A stretch of DNA of 11,061 nucleotides, taken from contig NW_004457350.1 in assembly GCF_000313135.1 (NCBI RefSeq), forward strand, positions 106,673 through 117,733, read 5' to 3'. The stretch's first letter is position 1. Every line of letters starts with the position of its first letter. The notes below the pieces were generated by a model. The model saw only the letters and a program-made list of their open reading frames with translations, was not told the DNA's origin and did not search any database. This document shows positions 7,540 through 11,061 of the stretch, in pieces. This DNA is from Acanthamoeba castellanii str. Neff (Eukaryota > Discosea > Longamoebia > Acanthamoebidae). The translations under genes and the position numbers were made by a program.

Positions 7540-7915
7540 GACGCTCGCACACCCGTGACCTGGAGGTCGAACACGCCCGCGGCGAGCACGACGGTGGTGC
7601 CCGGAAGCAGGTTGACGGTGCACGCTCCGCGGCCGCCGCCCAGCAGGCTGAGCGAGGCGCGGGTCGACAGGGTGAGTGCGCGGTCGTTGGTGAAGGCGCC
7701 GGTGAAGGTGGCCATGCCCGATGAACTGCAGCACGCCGAGGAGTTTGCGACAGCCTCCTGCGAGGAGACCGAGGTGCACCAGTGCGTTGTACGAAGCCCG
7801 CGGCGCTGCTCTTGATCGACAAGGTGCTGAAGTTTACGGTGCCCTGGTTGCGGCTGGCGATGGTGTGGTTGTGGTCTTCTGCTCGCTCGACGTGATGTTG
7901 AGCACGCCGCTGGCT
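7540..7915 (-). pseudogene. Broken beta-helix/adhesin-like coding remnant
   Basis: On the minus strand, coding-like segments with G/C-ending codons follow each other in changing frames: SGVLNITSSEQ, then NQGTVNFSTLSIKSSAAGF, then GMATFTGAFTNDRALTL and VLAAGVFDLQVTGV. Repeated short strands with N-x-G-T and T-G-x-F-T-N patterns resemble right-handed beta-helix surface proteins. No single frame carries them all and no splice sites explain the changes. I infer a decayed fragment. An alternative is unusual exons of a live gene. Confidence 0.4.
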
Positions 7916-8044
7916 GGCTGGTGGCACCGAGCGTGGTGGCAGCTGCCGGAGCGTGGGCTGAGCCGACCGCCGGCGACAACGGCCGAGCCGGCATCTTTCC
8001 AACGTCAGCGAAAGGTGCTCTTTGCTCTCACATACTATGGACGC

Positions 8045-8060
8045 GCGCCATCTTTTATTA
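8045..8060. repeat. Direct repeat, left copy GCGCCATCTTTTATTA
   Basis: Sixteen bp are identical to 8206-8221, 161 bp apart. Similarity continues imperfectly for about 15 bp to a shared GTGGTC. Confidence 0.9.
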
Positions 8061-8205
8061 CAAACAATGGTGGTCTTCTTGAACCAAGGCGAACTCGCTC
8101 ATGTGTGTTTCAGGTGGGCCGAGCACCCCGTACCATCGCTGCATTGTATTCATCTTAATTGCCCTTTTATACACCACGATGAAAAAGTGCCCTTCGTAGG
8201 GATAT

Positions 8206-8221
8206 GCGCCATCTTTTATTA
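8206..8221. repeat. Direct repeat, right copy, at the edge of the CpG-free block
   Basis: This is identical to 8045-8060. Its GCG holds the last CpG (8207-8208) before 1276 bp with none. The reverse complement contains AATAAAA, so it could also be a minus-strand 3'-end signal. Confidence 0.9.
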
Positions 8222-9640
8222 ACCAAGAATTGTGGTCAGCTGAGCAGAGGTGTGGGAGTGAGGGGAGCAATGGAGTGCCTGGGGGAAATGCCCCAAGATG
8301 AGTACAGAGAGGGTGGAAGAGGGGGTGATGATGAGGTTGGAGTCCTTGGGCTAGACAAACTGGGGTGATCAATGAGGCCACCTAAGCAAACAGTGTTGTG
8401 GTGAGTGAAATGAGGGTACCCAAGCCAACAAGGTGAGTTGGCATGCACAAGGGAGGGAGAGAGCACTGTGACAAGCATGAATGGCAATGGCTCCACCATT
8501 CTTGAAGATGTTATGGCAGAAAATCCACTTCTTTCAACTGACCAACAGAACAGCCAAAATGATGCAAAGCTCCATTTTAGTGTTGTCAAAGTAAATCTCC
8601 TGGAATTTCTGAGATCTGAGCCTTGACATACCAATAGTTTGATAACAGCTGGTGGGAGAGTTGAATAGGAGGAGTAAACATACCATACAAAGTCCAGAAC
8701 AAAATCACTTTTGAAAATGACATGGACCTCTTATTTCAAATGAGCAAATTGTACAATCTGAGGATGAAAATATAATGTGTCTGATGTGTCTGGCTGCCAG
8801 CCACAGAGTTGTGGAAGACACCCACTAGGGGAGTGCAACATTGCTCCCAATGCAGGTGACTGGCTCATGCATGACATTATCCATAACATGGATACTTATA
8901 GTGGAAGTGGGGTCCCTTGCATCTGGTTTTAGCAATATGATGTGTATGCCAACTTATGTGGGTTCACCTCAGGACCAGCCAAATTGGAGGAGCTTTTTAA
9001 AGGAATGACTGATTCCCTCCACACTACTGCTTGTATGGACATGCAGATCATCTTCCTGGGCCTCCTTCCAAAGGAGGGCTGGCAGAAAGCAGATAGAAGC
9101 CAAGAGGAAGTGAATGCCACAGATATCTGGGGTTCAACTGCCATGCAACAGGGCCTGGACACAGGAGTCCCACCAAGGTGTCCCCCCTGCATCCACCCTT
9201 TATCCTGAAAAAGCAATAAACAGGACACAGCTTGCCAGAATGACATCACAGGCTCCTGTGTTTGCTGTTTGTGTTTGCCTGGTTAGCAGCCACTTCACAT
9301 TCTGTGGGCCATGGCAGGCAGAGGTCAATTCTGCCAACAAAGAGGCCTGAACTTCCCCATTGGCCATGCTACCCTTGTTTACCAGTGCTTTCAACAGTGC
9401 ACAACATTCTTCACATTCCCCCAGTAATTTTTAACAAATGGGTGCACAAGGTGTTATTGCATGCAGGCATTTTCATCAGCAAGGCGTACCACTGAAGCTT
9501 GCTGGGCATGTTGCTGGTAGACAGGCAAAAGGTGGAGCTCTCCCATGCCCAGGCGTGGTTGCAAGGGGTAGAGTGGAGGATCTGCACTAATGAGTGCAGG
9601 CTGAGGTTGGCCTTCTCCAGTCAGCACTGTAGGTGTGGAA
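8222..9640. mobile_element. CpG-free, AT-richer block; probable decayed mobile or foreign DNA
   Basis: Reading every line, no CpG occurs between 8209 and 9484; only two occur between there and 9640 (9484-9485 and 9554-9555). TpG and CpA are abundant. Short open pieces appear on both strands with no complete gene. Neither terminal inverted repeats nor a clear target duplication were found, so calling it mobile is inference. Confidence 0.4.
8851..9208 (+). pseudogene. Decayed open frame of unknown family
   Basis: One frame reads GDWLMHDIIHNMDTYSGSG, then a TAG at 8930-8932, then QYDVYANLCGFTSG to PCIHPLS and a stop at 9208. The part after the TAG is 88 residues from Met at 8942. A CAG to TAG change would explain the break and would fit cytosine deamination. 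No domain is recognised. The Leu/Met-rich, Lys/Glu-balanced composition looks protein-like. Confidence 0.3.
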
Positions 9641-10009
9641 GGAATGGCGTTTGGGAGGGGTCAACGAGGGCAAACGGATAGGTGCACGGGCGAGGCTGGG
9701 TTCGTTGGATAGGCCAGAGCGCGGGGAGCATCGGATAGCAATGGGAAGGTGGAAAATCGCAGCCGTTGGGGCGCGAGAATTAAAATACGAAAAAAGGGGG
9801 TCAAAATTGGCCGGGGGGGACCGAACTTTGGCGAGGCGAGCGTCCAGATCGAACACGCCCGCACGAACGCGCCCATCGCATCGGGTCATGCATAGAGCAC
9901 ACGAGGGGCATCATTTTGATGTGCGACACATGGGTGCACCTAAAGAGGTGGTCGAACCGGCGGTCTTGGCAAATTCCATTCCACACAAAAAACGACATGG
10001 CCGGCCATA
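9641..10009. other. CpG-rich spacer without a recognised gene
   Basis: CpG is frequent again. No domain is seen in either strand. On the minus strand AGVFDLDA at about 9842-9865 repeats the AGVFDL of the beta-helix-like remnant, sharing 14 bp (TCGAACACGCCCGC on the + strand at 9849-9862 and 7567-7580). Confidence 0.4.
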
Positions 10010-11061
10010 ACAAGCCCCCTAGTGGGGTCTAAAAACTGGGGTGGCGGCTCGGTACAAGCCCCCGAGCAGGGCCGAAAAATGCCAAGTCAAGTCCCCGACT
10101 AGGTGTGTTTGTGTTTGTGTTTTGTGTTTTGTGTTTGTGCACAAACACAAACAAACACAAAAAACACACAACGGACCCCTATTTTTCCGCACGACCCGTC
10201 GAAAAATGCCAAGTCGTTGGGCCAAGCCCCCAAGCAAACATGTTTTGTGTGTGCACAAACACACAAACACAAACACACACAAACACAAAAACAAACACAA
10301 AAACACAAACACAAAAACACACAACGGACCCCTATTTTTCCGCACGACCCGTCGAAAAATGCCAAGTCGTTGGGCCAAGCCCCCAAGCAAACATGTTTTG
10401 TGTGTGCACAAACACACAAACACAAACACACACAAACACAAAACAAACACAAAACACAAACACAAAACACACAACGGACCCCTATTTTCCGCACGACCCG
10501 TCGAAAAATGCCAAGTCGTTGGGCCAAGCCCCCAAGCAAACATGTTTTGTGTGCACAAACACACAAACACAAACACACACAAACACAAAAACAAACACAA
10601 AAACACAAACACAAAAACACACAACGGACCCCTATTTTTCCGCACGACCCGTCGAAAAATGCCAAGTCGTTGGGCCAAGCCCCCAAGCAAACATGTTTTG
10701 TGTGCACAAACACACAAACACAAACACACACAAACACAAAAACACACACAAACACAAAAACACAAAAACACAAAAACACACAAACACAAAAACACAACGG
10801 ACCCCTATTTTCCGCACGACCCGCCGAAAAATGCCAAGTCGTTGGGCCAAGCCCCCAAGCAAACATGTTTTGTGTGTGCACAAACACACAAACACAAAAA
10901 CACAAACAAACACAACGGACCCCTATTTTCCGCACGACCCATCGAAAAATGCCAAGTCGTTGGGCCAAGCCCCCAAGCAGATGTGTTTGTGTGTGTGTGT
11001 TTGTGCACAAACACAAAACACAAATACACACAAACACAAACACACAAAACACACAAACACA
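10010..11061. repeat. Tandem satellite-like array with palindromic GT/CA arms, runs off the window
   Basis: A conserved core of about 85 bp begins ACGGACCCCTATTTT at 10171, 10324, 10474, 10624, 10797 and 10915. It contains CGAAAAATGCCAAGTCGTTG and GGGCCAAGCCCCCAAGC, and ends GTGCACAAAC. Spacers are AC/AAAC-rich and vary, giving periods of 153, 150, 150, 173 and 118 bp. More diverged partial units with CGAAAAATGCCAAG or CTAAAAACTGG lie at about 10010-10105. All long minus-strand frames (Cys-Val-Phe-rich) are products of the repeat. Confidence 0.92.

Noticed and set aside
8878..8894. TATCCAT-AAC-ATGGATA inverted repeat
   Set aside because: A 7-bp stem in AT-rich decayed DNA can easily arise by chance and has no supporting context.
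8222..9640. Terminal inverted repeats of a DNA transposon
   Set aside because: Comparing both edges of the CpG-free block gave no convincing inverted match, so no transposon class is assigned.
10019..11056. Very long minus-strand open frames rich in Cys, Val and Phe, up to 317 residues
   Set aside because: They run through a tandem repeat in all frames because the A/C-only spacers contain no stops on the minus strand. The same peptide blocks repeat with the DNA unit and there is no codon-position signal.
1..11061. CRISPR arrays, bacterial operons, tRNA or rRNA genes
   Set aside because: The repeats lack regular unique spacers, the genes contain spliceosomal introns, and no tRNA or rRNA motif was recognised.

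Overview
The window looks like nuclear DNA of a free-living amoeba, most likely Acanthamoeba or a close relative. It has GC-rich exons with G/C-ending codons, many short introns (about 55 to 175 bp) that often start GTACGT or similar, and GT/CA-rich simple repeats inside introns. It also carries a gene of the I-PpoI-type zinc-binding homing endonuclease family. The organism is an inference; there is no rRNA or tRNA here to confirm it.

Layout. Positions 1-583 (+) hold the 3' part of an I-PpoI-like His-Me finger nuclease gene with one 56-bp intron; removing the intron restores the catalytic Asn and second zinc site at family spacing. Positions 584-1930 are intergenic, with a CA microsatellite, an ACGAC-type minisatellite and an AT-rich promoter-like stretch. 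Positions 1932-4547 (+) hold a nine-exon gene for a protein of about 560 residues. It has a basic N-terminus, an unrecognised middle, an acidic linker and a C-terminal region resembling a class I methyltransferase but without a visible SAM-binding glycine motif; one apparent single-base frameshift lies near 2397. Positions 4548-5055 are a regulatory interval with a TATA-like stretch, an E2F-like site and a 13-bp tandem duplication. Positions 5056-7413 (+) hold an eleven-exon gene for a 442-residue BAH-ankyrin protein, whose splice phases agree throughout. Positions 7540-7915 (-) look like a broken beta-helix/adhesin-like coding remnant. Positions 8209-9640 are AT-richer DNA that contains no CpG from 8209 to 9484 and carries decayed open frames. 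Positions 10010-11061 are a tandem repeat array with palindromic GT/CA arms, running off the window.

The two central genes point the same way and are separated by about 500 bp, but nothing shows that they work together. The main pattern in the window is compositional: two nearly CpG-free blocks (about 1-640 and 8209-9484) flank a CpG-rich gene pair. This is what long-term cytosine methylation of mobile or foreign DNA would produce.
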